Source: Phocaeicola vulgatus ATCC 8482 | Lineage (GTDB): Bacteria; Bacteroidota; Bacteroidia; Bacteroidales; Bacteroidaceae | Assembly (NCBI RefSeq): GCF_000012825.1 | Contig: NC_009614.1 | Span: 2,232,001-2,296,000 of the forward strand | DNA: 64,000 nucleotides | Reading direction: 5' to 3' | Part shown: positions 6,540 to 14,659 of the stretch, piece by piece | How positions within the stretch are numbered: the first letter of the stretch is position 1 | How the letters are laid out: the number at the start of each line of letters is the position of its first letter | The notes under the pieces: model-generated | Database searches by the model: none | Told to the model about the DNA's origin: nothing | What the model saw: only the letters and a program-made list of their open reading frames with translations | Program-made: the position numbers and the translations under genes

Positions 6540-7895
6540 TCAAGCTATACCTTTCACATATTCAAAAAGTTGTTTTAGCTGTGTTGCATTCATTTTATCC
6601 AGCTTTTCTATGATCTCCGATTTGTATTGGTGGGTGTTCCATTTCTCCATCTGCATCTTTTGGGTTTCGTCAGCCACTTCAATGTAAGGCTTCATACTTT
6701 CATAATCCGAATGTCCTGTACAGCTCATTACCACACTGGCCGGAATACCAAGAGCGAGTGAACAACATACAAAAGTCCTTCTTGCATCATGACAGCTAAT
6801 TTGCTCCCAAAACTTATAGGTATCTTCATGTCTGGTATTGCCTTTGAAATAAACCTGGGATATTTCACGGTCCAATCCGGCAAGTTTGGCGGCTTCTTTC
6901 AAGTAATCATTTAATTTTTGATTGCTTGGGACAGGAAATATAGTATCACCTTTGTACCAGGAATATTTTTCAATGATCTTCATGGCATGTTCATTCAGAG
7001 CGATATGCAGTTTGTCATCGGTCTTTTCAGTACAGAAATCCAAGTATCCATCCACCAGATTAACCGGTTTGAGTGCGGCCAGATCCGAATATCTGAGTGA
7101 GGTGAAGGCCATGAAGCAAAACATGTCCCTGGCTTTTGACAAGTGTTCTTTCTCTTTGGGAAATTCAAAGTGGAAGAAATGCATCAGTTCCTTATATTTT
7201 AAAAAGGTGACAGCTTTCGGTATAACTTTTAACTTAGGTTTGAACTCCAGTACACCGGGTTGTATTACATAGCCATTTCTGGAAACCCAACGAAGAAATG
7301 ATTTTAGCATTTTAAATTGTTTTACAATGGTGCGATTACAATAATTGTTTTTAATGTACCAGTTCATTAGTTGAATCATTTTATCTTTATTCAGCGTGTC
7401 CAGTTCTATTTTAGGATCATAGCCTGTTAATTGATGCCACATTTGTTCATATTTATATTGTGCATTTTGACTCCAATTCCCTTCTTGTGGGCGAAGTCGT
7501 AAAAAATCAGAAAATATATCTTTTAATGTTTTGGATTTGTTTTCTTTTACAATTTCCTCTTCTTTAATTCTTCCTAATTTTTCATTCACCTGTTCTTTCA
7601 AATCTGTGGTAGTTGGTATTGCTGAATGAATGTTATATTTAGCAAACACTTCCTCAATACAGGCAATGAAACTACGGATTGTACTATTGATTTCACGGGC
7701 ATAAACTGTTTTTCCACTAATCTTATGGGTCGTGTTACTTTTTACCAGTTGCCTGTCGCTATCCCATTTAAGAGGGTCAATAGTGTAACCAACAGAGAAC
7801 CCCACTTCATTTTTCTTGCTGTTCCATCTCACACGGATCATCAGTTGTCCGTTCTTCATTACATAAGCTCTTGTACTAAAACTTGTCTTCTTCAT
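6540..7895 (-). CDS. Tyrosine recombinase / integrase
   Basis: The 451-residue site-specific recombinase has an N-terminal arm-binding domain (about 1-110), a SAM-like core-binding domain (about 120-215) and a C-terminal catalytic domain. Catalytic residues visible are Arg268 in SLRYSDL, His369 and Arg372 in CHDARR, His395 in TGHSD and the nucleophile Tyr404 in KPYI. Length and architecture fit Bacteroidales integrases of mobilizable or conjugative elements. It is the outermost gene of the element, about 300 nt from the proposed attachment site at 8189-8206. No excisionase is obvious apart from the DUF3853-type protein. The set of active-site residues looks complete. Confidence 0.95.
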   Translation of the reverse strand: MKKTSFSTRAYVMKNGQLMIRVRWNSKKNEVGFSVGYTIDPLKWDSDRQLVKSNTTHKISGKTVYAREINSTIRSFIACIEEVFAKYNIHSAIPTTTDLKEQVNEKLGRIKEEEIVKENKSKTLKDIFSDFLRLRPQEGNWSQNAQYKYEQMWHQLTGYDPKIELDTLNKDKMIQLMNWYIKNNYCNRTIVKQFKMLKSFLRWVSRNGYVIQPGVLEFKPKLKVIPKAVTFLKYKELMHFFHFEFPKEKEHLSKARDMFCFMAFTSLRYSDLAALKPVNLVDGYLDFCTEKTDDKLHIALNEHAMKIIEKYSWYKGDTIFPVPSNQKLNDYLKEAAKLAGLDREISQVYFKGNTRHEDTYKFWEQISCHDARRTFVCCSLALGIPASVVMSCTGHSDYESMKPYIEVADETQKMQMEKWNTHQYKSEIIEKLDKMNATQLKQLFEYVKGIA

Positions 7896-8038
7896 ACGCT
7901 TTAAAATTTAATTCTAGTGTGAAATTAAGGGGAGTATTTTAAAGGGAAAAGAGGGTGATATCACATGGGACTGAATGATATTACAAACTAGTTTTCCCTG
8001 TTTTATTTTTTAATTTCAAAAGCTAAGATACGAAGACT

Positions 8039-8079
8039 AATCGGGGGGGAGTAAGACCCTTTAACTACTCCCCCGATTT
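8039..8079. terminator. GC-rich hairpin inside the element boundary region
   Basis: AATCGGGGGGGAGTA (8039-8053) pairs with TACTCCCCCGATT (8066-8078), with two extra G residues bulged, ahead of TTCTAAG. It lies between the integrase start and the attachment site. It may insulate the integrase from outside transcription or end transcription through the attachment region. Confidence 0.5.
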
Positions 8080-8188
8080 CTAAGATTATATGGTATTATT
8101 AGAGATTAATATAGATCGTTATTTTGGTATATTGTTGATTATTAGTGCTATATGATGTCGGAAAAGGTCTGGTGAATTTATTTCTCAT

Positions 8189-8206
8189 CTCCCTCCAGCT
8201 CCACAA
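8189..8206 (+). other. Probable attachment site: 3' end of tmRNA (ssrA) gene
   Basis: CTCCCTCCAGCTCCACAA resembles the T-arm and acceptor 3' end of Bacteroidales tmRNA genes and is followed at once by a strong plus-strand terminator. The rest of a tmRNA gene (a 5' GGGGCTG-type start) is absent from the 300 nt upstream, so this would be the displaced 3' copy left by integration. The intact ssrA would then lie beyond the far, left end of the element. The match is from memory of the family, not from a search. Confidence 0.5.
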
Positions 8207-8216
8207 ACTAAGAGTG

Positions 8217-8260
8217 ATTCGTCCTTGGGTTTTCATAATCCAAGGACGAATTCTTTTTTA
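8217..8260 (+). terminator. Rho-independent terminator beyond attachment site
   Basis: ATTCGTCCTTGG (8217-8228) and CCAAGGACGAAT (8240-8251) form a perfect 12-bp stem with an 11-nt loop, followed by TCTTTTTT. There is no plus-strand gene before it in the window. This fits the native terminator of the RNA gene whose 3' end is the attachment site. Confidence 0.8.
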
Positions 8261-8384
8261 GAAGAGTAATGTATGTAGCTTACTCATGTTTCTTTTCTGA
8301 TTTTTGTAGAATACATTTTCTCTCTTTTTCTAAAGATATTCTTGTTTTTCACGTAAAGACACTTGTTTAAAGATGAATGCTATT

Positions 8385-9710
8385 TTATTGTTTAATGACT
8401 AATTCTATTACATAATCTATGTCATCAGGTACTTGAGGCAGTTTTATAAATATGCCGTCTTTCTCCTGTTTGAAAGAAAGTGGAGTTTTGGAAATGAACT
8501 GTATTGCTTTCTTTACTTTTGCCTTCAGAGGTATATAAAGTGCATCATCCTGCAAATCTAGTATATGGATGAATAAACGGTCACCTTTGCGAGTTGATAC
8601 CCCCCATGTATGAGGAACTACATCACCACCACGGGTTCCATAAATCGTTTCTCCATATTGATTCATCCATTTACCCACCTGTTTTAGATGCTCTACAGCT
8701 GTAGCTGGTAATTCTCCGTTGGGTTGAGGTCCAATATTCATTAGCAAATTTGCATTTTTTCCAGCTGCCTTAACCAAATAGTGTATCAATTCTTTAGGGG
8801 ATTTGTAATTTTGGTCTTCAATTCTGTAGCCCCACATTCCGTTCATTGTTTCACAAGTTTCTAAAGGGAGTTCACTTATTCCTTGTCCTGCTGAAAAACC
8901 GGCTTTGTTTTCACCGGGCAAATCACGTTCGAACATTTGGAAATCTTCTCCTGCATAAGGAGTTCGGTGATGATTGTTACCTATTAGACAGGATGGTTGC
9001 AGTTTATGAATTAATGCGTATTGTTCTTCCAGTTGCCAATTGAAGTTGGTAGGTTGATCCCAAATACCATCAAACCAAATGGCACCGACAGGACCATAGT
9101 TAGTCAAAAGTTCGGTCAGCTGTTTATTCATAAACTTGTAGTAACTTGCCCAGTTTCCATGTCCTTTGGGACGTCCTGTTCCATGTCCGGTGTTTCCTTC
9201 CGGATAGTCGTCACGAAACCAATCCAAATGCGAATAATAAAAATGGAGTTTGATGCCTTGTTTTTGACATTCTTCTGCCAGTTCTTTTAGTATGTCTCGT
9301 TTGAAAGGGGTGGCATCTACGATATTAAAATCGGATTCTTTTGTATCAAACATTGAGAAACTGTCATGGTGTCTACTGGTAATACAGATATATTTGGCTC
9401 CGGAGGTTTTGATGGCGGAAACCCATTCGGCAGCATCGAAGCGCGAAGGATAGAATCCGGATGCCAGTTTGGCGTATTCATTACGGTTGATGTTGTGAGT
9501 GTTCATATACCATTCTCCTTGGGCGGTCATACTGTAAATGCCCCAATGAAGGAATATACCGAATTTATTATCTTGAAATTCCTGCCGTGCTTTTATATTT
9601 TCAGGAGTAGGTGTATAAATTTGATTGGAGGTTTGTGCGAAGGCTGAAGTTCCCGCCATCAATAACAAGGCTGCGCCTAATTTGATTTTTTGTGCTAATT
9701 TGTTTCTCAT
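8385..9710 (-). CDS. Secreted alpha-L-fucosidase, GH29
   Basis: The 441-residue protein has a signal peptide (residues 1-25, cleaved after SAFA) and one GH29 catalytic domain. Family features are FGIFLHWGIYS near 50, the RHHDSF motif at 113-118, HFYYSHLDWF near 156, and the probable nucleophile Asp214 in IWFDGIWD. NLLMNIGPQPNGELP near 325 is also typical. It should remove terminal alpha-L-fucose from oligosaccharides in the periplasm. There is no extra carbohydrate-binding module. It stands alone, with the element boundary downstream and the GTPase gene divergent upstream. Fucose occurs in rhamnogalacturonan side chains and in host glycans, so the substrate is not settled. Confidence 0.92.
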   Translation of the reverse strand: MRNKLAQKIKLGAALLLMAGTSAFAQTSNQIYTPTPENIKARQEFQDNKFGIFLHWGIYSMTAQGEWYMNTHNINRNEYAKLASGFYPSRFDAAEWVSAIKTSGAKYICITSRHHDSFSMFDTKESDFNIVDATPFKRDILKELAEECQKQGIKLHFYYSHLDWFRDDYPEGNTGHGTGRPKGHGNWASYYKFMNKQLTELLTNYGPVGAIWFDGIWDQPTNFNWQLEEQYALIHKLQPSCLIGNNHHRTPYAGEDFQMFERDLPGENKAGFSAGQGISELPLETCETMNGMWGYRIEDQNYKSPKELIHYLVKAAGKNANLLMNIGPQPNGELPATAVEHLKQVGKWMNQYGETIYGTRGGDVVPHTWGVSTRKGDRLFIHILDLQDDALYIPLKAKVKKAIQFISKTPLSFKQEKDGIFIKLPQVPDDIDYVIELVIKQ

Positions 9711-9871
9711 TGTTATTATAAATTTGTTTTGCGAAATATAGTTATACTCTTGGAATATTTAAAGCATTTTTTGAAAAATGTTGCACTGTGAATTGAGTTT
9801 TAATGGATTCTAACTGGGGGTATGTAAAGAGTCTTTTTTGTTTATAAGGTATAAAAAGATGTTTTCTATTG

Positions 9872-9899
9872 TTTGGAAATTAATCATTCTATACCTTTG
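9872..9899 (+). promoter_or_regulatory. Bacteroides-type promoter of COG0523 GTPase gene
   Basis: TTTG at 9872-9875 and TACCTTTG at 9892-9899 match the -33 and -7 boxes with 16-nt spacing. Transcription would begin near 9905, which favours the ATG at 9922 over the upstream in-frame codons. Confidence 0.55.
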
Positions 9900-9921
9900 T
9901 GAAAGTAATATTGAATTTTAT

Positions 9922-11109
9922 ATGAGAGTAAAAGAAATTCCTATACTGCTTTTGACCGGTTATCTGGGCAGTGGAAAAACGACATTAGTGAACCATATTC
10001 TTTCTAATAAACGTGGTATTAAGTTTGCGGTTATTGTCAATGATATCGGTGAGGTGAATATTGATGCCGACCTCATACAGAAGGGGGGGATTGTAGGAAA
10101 GAAAGACGAAAGCTTGGTAGCACTTCAGAACGGTTGTATCTGTTGTACTTTGAAGATGGATTTGGTGGAGCAGATAGATGATATTATGAAGCAGGAGCGT
10201 TTTGATTACATTGTGATTGAGGCAAGTGGGGTTTGTGAACCAGCTCCTATCGCACAGACTATTTGTTCTATTTCAAGTATGGGGAATACGTACGGGGGAT
10301 GTCGTTTGGATTGTATTGTGACTGTGGTAGATGCCTTGCGTCTGCAAAGTGAGTTTTCTTGTGGCAACGATTTGACCTGTAAGGGTATTGACGAAGAGGA
10401 TATTGAAAATTTGATTATCCAACAGATTGAATTTTGTAATGTTGTATTGTTGAATAAGGCCTCGGAAGTGAAACGTGACGAATTGGAACGTATCAAACAG
10501 ATTATCCGTACATTGCAACCTGCAGCTGAAATAATAGAATGTGATTATGCTGATGCAGATTTGGATAAGATAATCTATACTGAAGCATTTGACTTTGAAC
10601 GTACTGCCACTTCTGCCGGTTGGATACGTGGAATAGAGAGTGCCCTTACGGAAGAGCAGAAAAAAGAAGCGGAGGAGCATGAGCATCATCATCACGATGA
10701 GGAGCATGCACACCATCATCATCATGAAGGTAGTGAAGTGGATGAATATGGCATCAGTACTTTTGTGTATTATCGTCGTCCGGCTTTTGATATCCATAAA
10801 TTTGATCGTTTTGTATCCACCCAGTGGAGTCGTAATATTATTCGAGCAAAAGGAGTCTGTTATTTCAGCAATAATCGTGATATGTCTTTTCTTTTTGAAC
10901 AGGCCGGTGTGCAGAAAAAGTTGAAGGAAGCCGGTTTATGGTATGCTACGGCACCTGAAGAAGAACTGATAGAGGTAATACGTCAGGAGCCGGGCTTATT
11001 GCGGGATTGGGATGATAAATATGGAGATCGTATGCAGAAAATAGTTTTTATCGGGCGACATCTTGATAAAGAAGAGTTGATACGTGAACTTGATGAGTGT
11101 CTGGAATAG
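9922..11109 (+). CDS. COG0523 (CobW/P47K) GTPase, putative metal chaperone
   Basis: With the start at 9922 the protein is 395 residues. The G3E GTPase domain shows a Walker A motif GYLGSGKTT (13-21), the COG0523 metal-binding motif CICC (72-75), EASGVCEP (about 100-107) and a base-recognition NKAS motif. A His-rich loop (HEHHHHDEEHAHHHHHE) follows near residue 250, then a CobW C-terminal domain. Proteins of this type insert or deliver metals, often zinc or cobalt, using GTP. No B12 or nitrile hydratase gene is adjacent, so zinc handling is my inference. The gene is monocistronic, with its own promoter and terminator. The frame could extend to 9838, but the promoter lies inside that extension. 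Confidence 0.85.
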   Translation: MRVKEIPILLLTGYLGSGKTTLVNHILSNKRGIKFAVIVNDIGEVNIDADLIQKGGIVGKKDESLVALQNGCICCTLKMDLVEQIDDIMKQERFDYIVIEASGVCEPAPIAQTICSISSMGNTYGGCRLDCIVTVVDALRLQSEFSCGNDLTCKGIDEEDIENLIIQQIEFCNVVLLNKASEVKRDELERIKQIIRTLQPAAEIIECDYADADLDKIIYTEAFDFERTATSAGWIRGIESALTEEQKKEAEEHEHHHHDEEHAHHHHHEGSEVDEYGISTFVYYRRPAFDIHKFDRFVSTQWSRNIIRAKGVCYFSNNRDMSFLFEQAGVQKKLKEAGLWYATAPEEELIEVIRQEPGLLRDWDDKYGDRMQKIVFIGRHLDKEELIRELDECLE

Positions 11110-11127
11110 GTTCTCAAAAGAGGATAT

Positions 11128-11170
11128 AATCTTTGGTATGATGGCATCTCATTATACCAAAGATTTTTTA
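11128..11170 (+). terminator. Terminator between convergent GTPase and GH28 genes
   Basis: AATCTTTGGTAT (11128-11139) and ATACCAAAGATT (11154-11165) form a perfect 12-bp stem, followed by TTTTA. It serves the plus-strand GTPase gene and could also act on the convergent GH28 gene. Confidence 0.75.
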
Positions 11171-11172
11171 TC

Positions 11173-12579
11173 TTATTTTCTTACCTTATTTCCATTGATA
11201 TACAGTTCTTTCAGTACTACATCCTTAGCTCCGGTAATTAAATTTCCCTTTTTCTCTACATTATTGAAACGGCTGTTTGTTACATGGATGTCTTCAATAT
11301 TGACACGGTCGTCATATCCGGTAATCAAGACTCCGTACTTACTTTTTTCACTGGTAACATTATCCAGATATACATGGCGTACTACAGGTGGGAAATTTCT
11401 GTCACATTTTTCACGGTTTTCATATTGCAGGTTGATTTTCAAAACGGCTTCGCGACATTCACCTACTTCTACATTACGCACATAAATATTTTCAATGACA
11501 CCACCACGGCAGTTGTTGGTTTTGATGCGGATGACACGTTCCAGGTTCGGGCTGTCCATTTTGCAGTTTTCAACAAACAGGTTCTTATATCCTCCCGAAA
11601 TCTCACTGCCTACAACTACACCACCGTGTCCGTCTTTCATTTCGCAATTGCGTACAATGATATTTTCACTTGGTACATTCCATTTCCGTCCGTCGGCATT
11701 CCGTCCGCTTTTAATGGCAATGCAGTCGTCTCCAGTATCGAATATACAGTTTTCAATTAATACGTTCTTACTTGATTCCGGATCGCAGCCATCGCTATTG
11801 GGACCGTGACTGGAAACTTTAACCCCACGCACTGTCAGACTTTCACAAAATAAAGGATGGATAACCCAAAACGGAGAATTTTTCAATGTTACATTTTCTA
11901 TTAAAATAGTGTTGCAACGATATAGATTGATAAGTTGGGGACGTAAACCGTCTTCAAAAGTCATTTGGCGCTTATCTATCGGGGCAAATGTTTCGGCGTA
12001 CATCAGTAATTTGTCTCTGCCGCCATTTTTTTGAGCTGTCATACCTTCCTTCCAGCCATAGTGTGGAGCACCACACATACTCCACCAGTTATCATTACTG
12101 GCCTGTCCGTCTATAATACCTTTACCGGTAATGCCTATGTTGCTTTCACCATAAGCATAAATTAATGGATGCAAATTGTAACAGTCTACTCCTTCCCAGC
12201 GAGTGAGTACGGTTGGAGTATATAGATATTTCTCTGAAGAAAATTTTAGATAGGCACCTTCTTCCAAATGCAGATTTACATTACTTTTCAGTGTGATAGG
12301 ACCTGTTAGAAATTCTCCGGGTGGAACTAATACAGTTCCTCCACCTGTCTGGCTGCATGTGAGGATAGCTAGATTGATTGCTTCATGGCAGAGTATTTCA
12401 CCATTATTTCCTTCTTTGGCACCGAAATCTTTAATGTTGTACACACGATCGGGAAAAGAAGTCTTTTTGATTTGTTTTTCTATTTGCTCACTTTCTTTCC
12501 AAATCTCTTGTGGTATTTGTGCATGAGCAAGTCCAAAATATGCACATATACAAAGTACACTAACTAACTTTTTTACCAT
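11173..12579 (-). CDS. Secreted GH28 polygalacturonase-family enzyme
   Basis: The 468-residue protein has a signal peptide (1-20) and a right-handed parallel beta-helix GH28 domain. Canonical catalytic motifs are present: NSDGCDPE (261-268, equivalent to N-T-D), GDD (283-285), GHGG (317-320) and RIKTN (351-355). It probably hydrolyses alpha-galacturonic acid linkages in homogalacturonan or rhamnogalacturonan; exo or endo action cannot be told. It is the most canonical of the three GH28 proteins in the window. It converges on the GTPase gene and lies about 680 nt from the GH88 gene, both on the minus strand. Confidence 0.93.
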   Translation of the reverse strand: MVKKLVSVLCICAYFGLAHAQIPQEIWKESEQIEKQIKKTSFPDRVYNIKDFGAKEGNNGEILCHEAINLAILTCSQTGGGTVLVPPGEFLTGPITLKSNVNLHLEEGAYLKFSSEKYLYTPTVLTRWEGVDCYNLHPLIYAYGESNIGITGKGIIDGQASNDNWWSMCGAPHYGWKEGMTAQKNGGRDKLLMYAETFAPIDKRQMTFEDGLRPQLINLYRCNTILIENVTLKNSPFWVIHPLFCESLTVRGVKVSSHGPNSDGCDPESSKNVLIENCIFDTGDDCIAIKSGRNADGRKWNVPSENIIVRNCEMKDGHGGVVVGSEISGGYKNLFVENCKMDSPNLERVIRIKTNNCRGGVIENIYVRNVEVGECREAVLKINLQYENREKCDRNFPPVVRHVYLDNVTSEKSKYGVLITGYDDRVNIEDIHVTNSRFNNVEKKGNLITGAKDVVLKELYINGNKVRK

Positions 12580-12950
12580 ATCTTTGATGTTTAATAATTA
12601 ATAATTTCATAGTTACCAAAAAATATCTACGATGCAATATTAAAGCATATAATTAGAAAATAAGTGGATTAATTGCCCATTATTGTGTAAATTCTAATAA
12701 TAGAGGAATAACTGCTGCTACATTTTTATATTATTTGTATATTCGTACCTTAATAATCTGATATTATGAAATACATCACTTGTATATATTGATATCTGTT
12801 GGGGAATTCTTGTCGTGATAGGAGGTAGTATTTCTACTACCAAAGATAGTCTTCTGAATATTATAAGATATACAAGCGCAGGATTCCATTAATTCTTCTA
12901 GTCTGAAAAAATAATTTAGTGAACTACCTGTAAAGTATGGAGTAGATCAA
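12580..12950. other. AT-rich intergenic region, no intact gene
   Basis: 371 nt of AT-rich sequence upstream of the GH28 gene and before the kinase remnant. I see no intact ORF, RNA gene or long repeat, only a short dyad GGTAGTATTTCTACTACC near 12824. It presumably holds the GH28 promoter and decayed kinase-locus sequence. Confidence 0.5.
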
Positions 12951-13256
12951 TTGAACTATGAAAATTACCGTTTGGAAACTAAGAACAGGAGTTTTTTAGT
13001 AATTAGACTTTTTATGGTACTTGTATTGGTGAAATTACCAAAAGGGGAAATGTTTATCTCCACCAATGAATTGTATTTGTCGTTAGTGATAGAGAGCCTG
13101 TTTGATAATACTAATAAATTTACAGATTCTGGATCTGTAACTCTTAAAATAAAGTTGGATAAGGCACAAAGTAAGTTACGAATTGAAGTAACTGATACCG
13201 GCTGTGGCATTCCTCCCGAAGAACGGGAGGAAATATTTCTGTGTTTGTCTGTATAA
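12951..13256 (+). pseudogene. Remnant of a histidine kinase ATPase domain
   Basis: The 101-residue frame contains part of a GHKL ATPase domain: an N-box-like ESLFDNTNKFTDSGSVTL (about 48-66), then a G1 box VTDTGCGIPPEEREEIF (about 80-96). It then stops within a few codons (CLSV). The sensor, dimerisation/His and response-regulator parts are missing, and so is the G2 box. An intact kinase would be several hundred residues, so this is a decayed piece of a two-component or hybrid regulator. It lies tail to tail with the GH88 gene (1-nt gap). It may be what is left of a regulator once controlling the neighbouring GH28/GH88 genes. Confidence 0.75.
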
Positions 13257-13257
13257 C

Positions 13258-14484
13258 TTAGTGTGTGCCTTCTTCAATGTCACGCTTTCGTTTCAATGCT
13301 TCCAGGAAATAATAGTCTGCATAATTTAAAGGTACATCTATTTCTGTGCCATGAGGAATACTGCCCACTGAATGCATTAATAAAAAGTTACCATTTTTTC
13401 CAAGAGATGCCAGATAGTTTGGTGAGGCTAGAGAGGCCATAATACTGTCTGCATAGTTCTTATAACTGTTTGCATCAGGCACATCCATTGTACTAATTTC
13501 ATAAAGTGCAGAAGCTATACAAGAAGCACTTGAAGCGTCTCGTGGTTCATTGGGAATATTGGGAGCATCCATATCCCAATAAGGAATCAAGTCTTTGGGA
13601 AGCCGGGGATGTGTTTTCATAAATTGGAAAGTCTTCAATGCCTGATTCAGATACTTTTTATCATGAGTTTCCCGGTAACACACAGTGTAACCATAAATCG
13701 CCCATGCTTGTCCACGACTCCAAGTCGATTCGTCTGCATATCCTTGGGCTGTTTGTCTATGCCGTACCATGCCGTCTGCCAAACTATAATCTATTACATG
13801 ATAACAACTTCCGTTTGTACGGAAATGCTCTTTCAAAGTGCGGTCTGCATGGTTCACTGCTATATGATAAAAGGTGGAATCACCAGATAATTTAGTTGCT
13901 TCAAATAGTAACTCTAAATTCATCATATTATCTATTATGACCGGACATTCCCAACCGCGTTCCGATTGCCAGCCGCGGGTCACATCCCATGATTGGATAA
14001 TTCCTGGCTTTTCACGGAAACGAGTAGCTAATGAACGTGCAGCTTCTATCATGACTTCTTTGTATTTGGGTACTTTAGTTGTTCGCCATCCATTGCCGAA
14101 ACTACAATTTATCATGAAACCTACATCATGGTGCCAAGTCAGTTTTTTGGCTTCTTCTATGGCCGAAGTGTATTTATCAGCTAATGATAAGAGAGTAGTG
14201 TCGCCACTTAACTCATATAGATACCACACTGACCCAGGGAAAAAACCACTTCGCCAGTCGGCGTAGTCACAATAATAAATGGTACTGTCAGTTTTCAATG
14301 TAACGGGGTTTATAAATTTCTCTGATTTTTCTATAATTTGTATTTCATTCCCGATTTGTGCACGTGCAAATGCTACATTTTTTTCTATAAAGGAATCTGT
14401 TCTGGCGGATTGTTTATTTTTCTCTGTGCAAGATCCCCATAAAGTAGAGCAAGCGAGTATTGTAATATAGAGGACTTTCTTCAT
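13258..14484 (-). CDS. GH88 unsaturated glucuronyl hydrolase, lipoprotein
   Basis: The 408-residue protein has a lipoprotein signal with the lipobox ending at Cys19 (LWGSC). It has an alpha/alpha-barrel GH88 domain: WHHDVGFMINCSFG with Asp120 and IIDNMMNL with Asp185 align with the two catalytic aspartates known in the family. STWSRGQAWAIYGYT and RDASSASCIASALYE are further family signatures. It removes unsaturated uronic acid residues from the non-reducing ends of oligosaccharides made by polysaccharide lyases, acting in the periplasm or at the membrane. No lyase is visible nearby. Its partners are probably the GH28 at 11173 or enzymes elsewhere. Confidence 0.9.
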   Translation of the reverse strand: MKKVLYITILACSTLWGSCTEKNKQSARTDSFIEKNVAFARAQIGNEIQIIEKSEKFINPVTLKTDSTIYYCDYADWRSGFFPGSVWYLYELSGDTTLLSLADKYTSAIEEAKKLTWHHDVGFMINCSFGNGWRTTKVPKYKEVMIEAARSLATRFREKPGIIQSWDVTRGWQSERGWECPVIIDNMMNLELLFEATKLSGDSTFYHIAVNHADRTLKEHFRTNGSCYHVIDYSLADGMVRHRQTAQGYADESTWSRGQAWAIYGYTVCYRETHDKKYLNQALKTFQFMKTHPRLPKDLIPYWDMDAPNIPNEPRDASSASCIASALYEISTMDVPDANSYKNYADSIMASLASPNYLASLGKNGNFLLMHSVGSIPHGTEIDVPLNYADYYFLEALKRKRDIEEGTH

Positions 14485-14549
14485 AGTACTTATTTTTTTA
14501 TAATTTGCTACGAAGATAATGATAAATTTGTTGAAGAGAAACTTTAAGG

Positions 14550-14600
14550 TATTCTTTTACTTTGGAAACAGATTGATTCTGCCTCCAAAGTAAAAGAATA
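14550..14600. terminator. Perfect 17-bp inverted repeat downstream of nuoN
   Basis: TATTCTTTTACTTTGGA (14550-14566) and its exact reverse complement (14584-14600) flank a 17-nt loop that itself holds CAGA/TCTG. It lies 60 nt after the nuoN stop, so it is the likely end of the nuo operon transcript. It is also about 65 nt upstream of the GH88 start. Confidence 0.65.
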
Positions 14601-14659
14601 TTGATCATAGAAATATAATAATCATTTCAGTTATTATTCTTCTTTTTGTAACTGAACTT

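Noticed and set aside
7896-8206. Complete tmRNA gene
   Set aside because: Only the 3' end resembles tmRNA; no GGGGCTG-like 5' end, tag reading frame or matching acceptor strand lies upstream within 300 nt.
1-8206. Intact prophage
   Set aside because: No capsid, tail, terminase or lysis genes appear in the visible part; the gene set fits the end of an integrative or mobilizable element, though the rest is outside the window.
10273-10797. 174-codon minus-strand frame
   Set aside because: It is antisense to the GTPase gene and its methionine-rich stretch is the mirror of the His-rich loop.
12951-13256. Functional histidine kinase
   Set aside because: The His/dimerisation region, the G2 box and the sensor are missing and the frame stops just after the G1 box.
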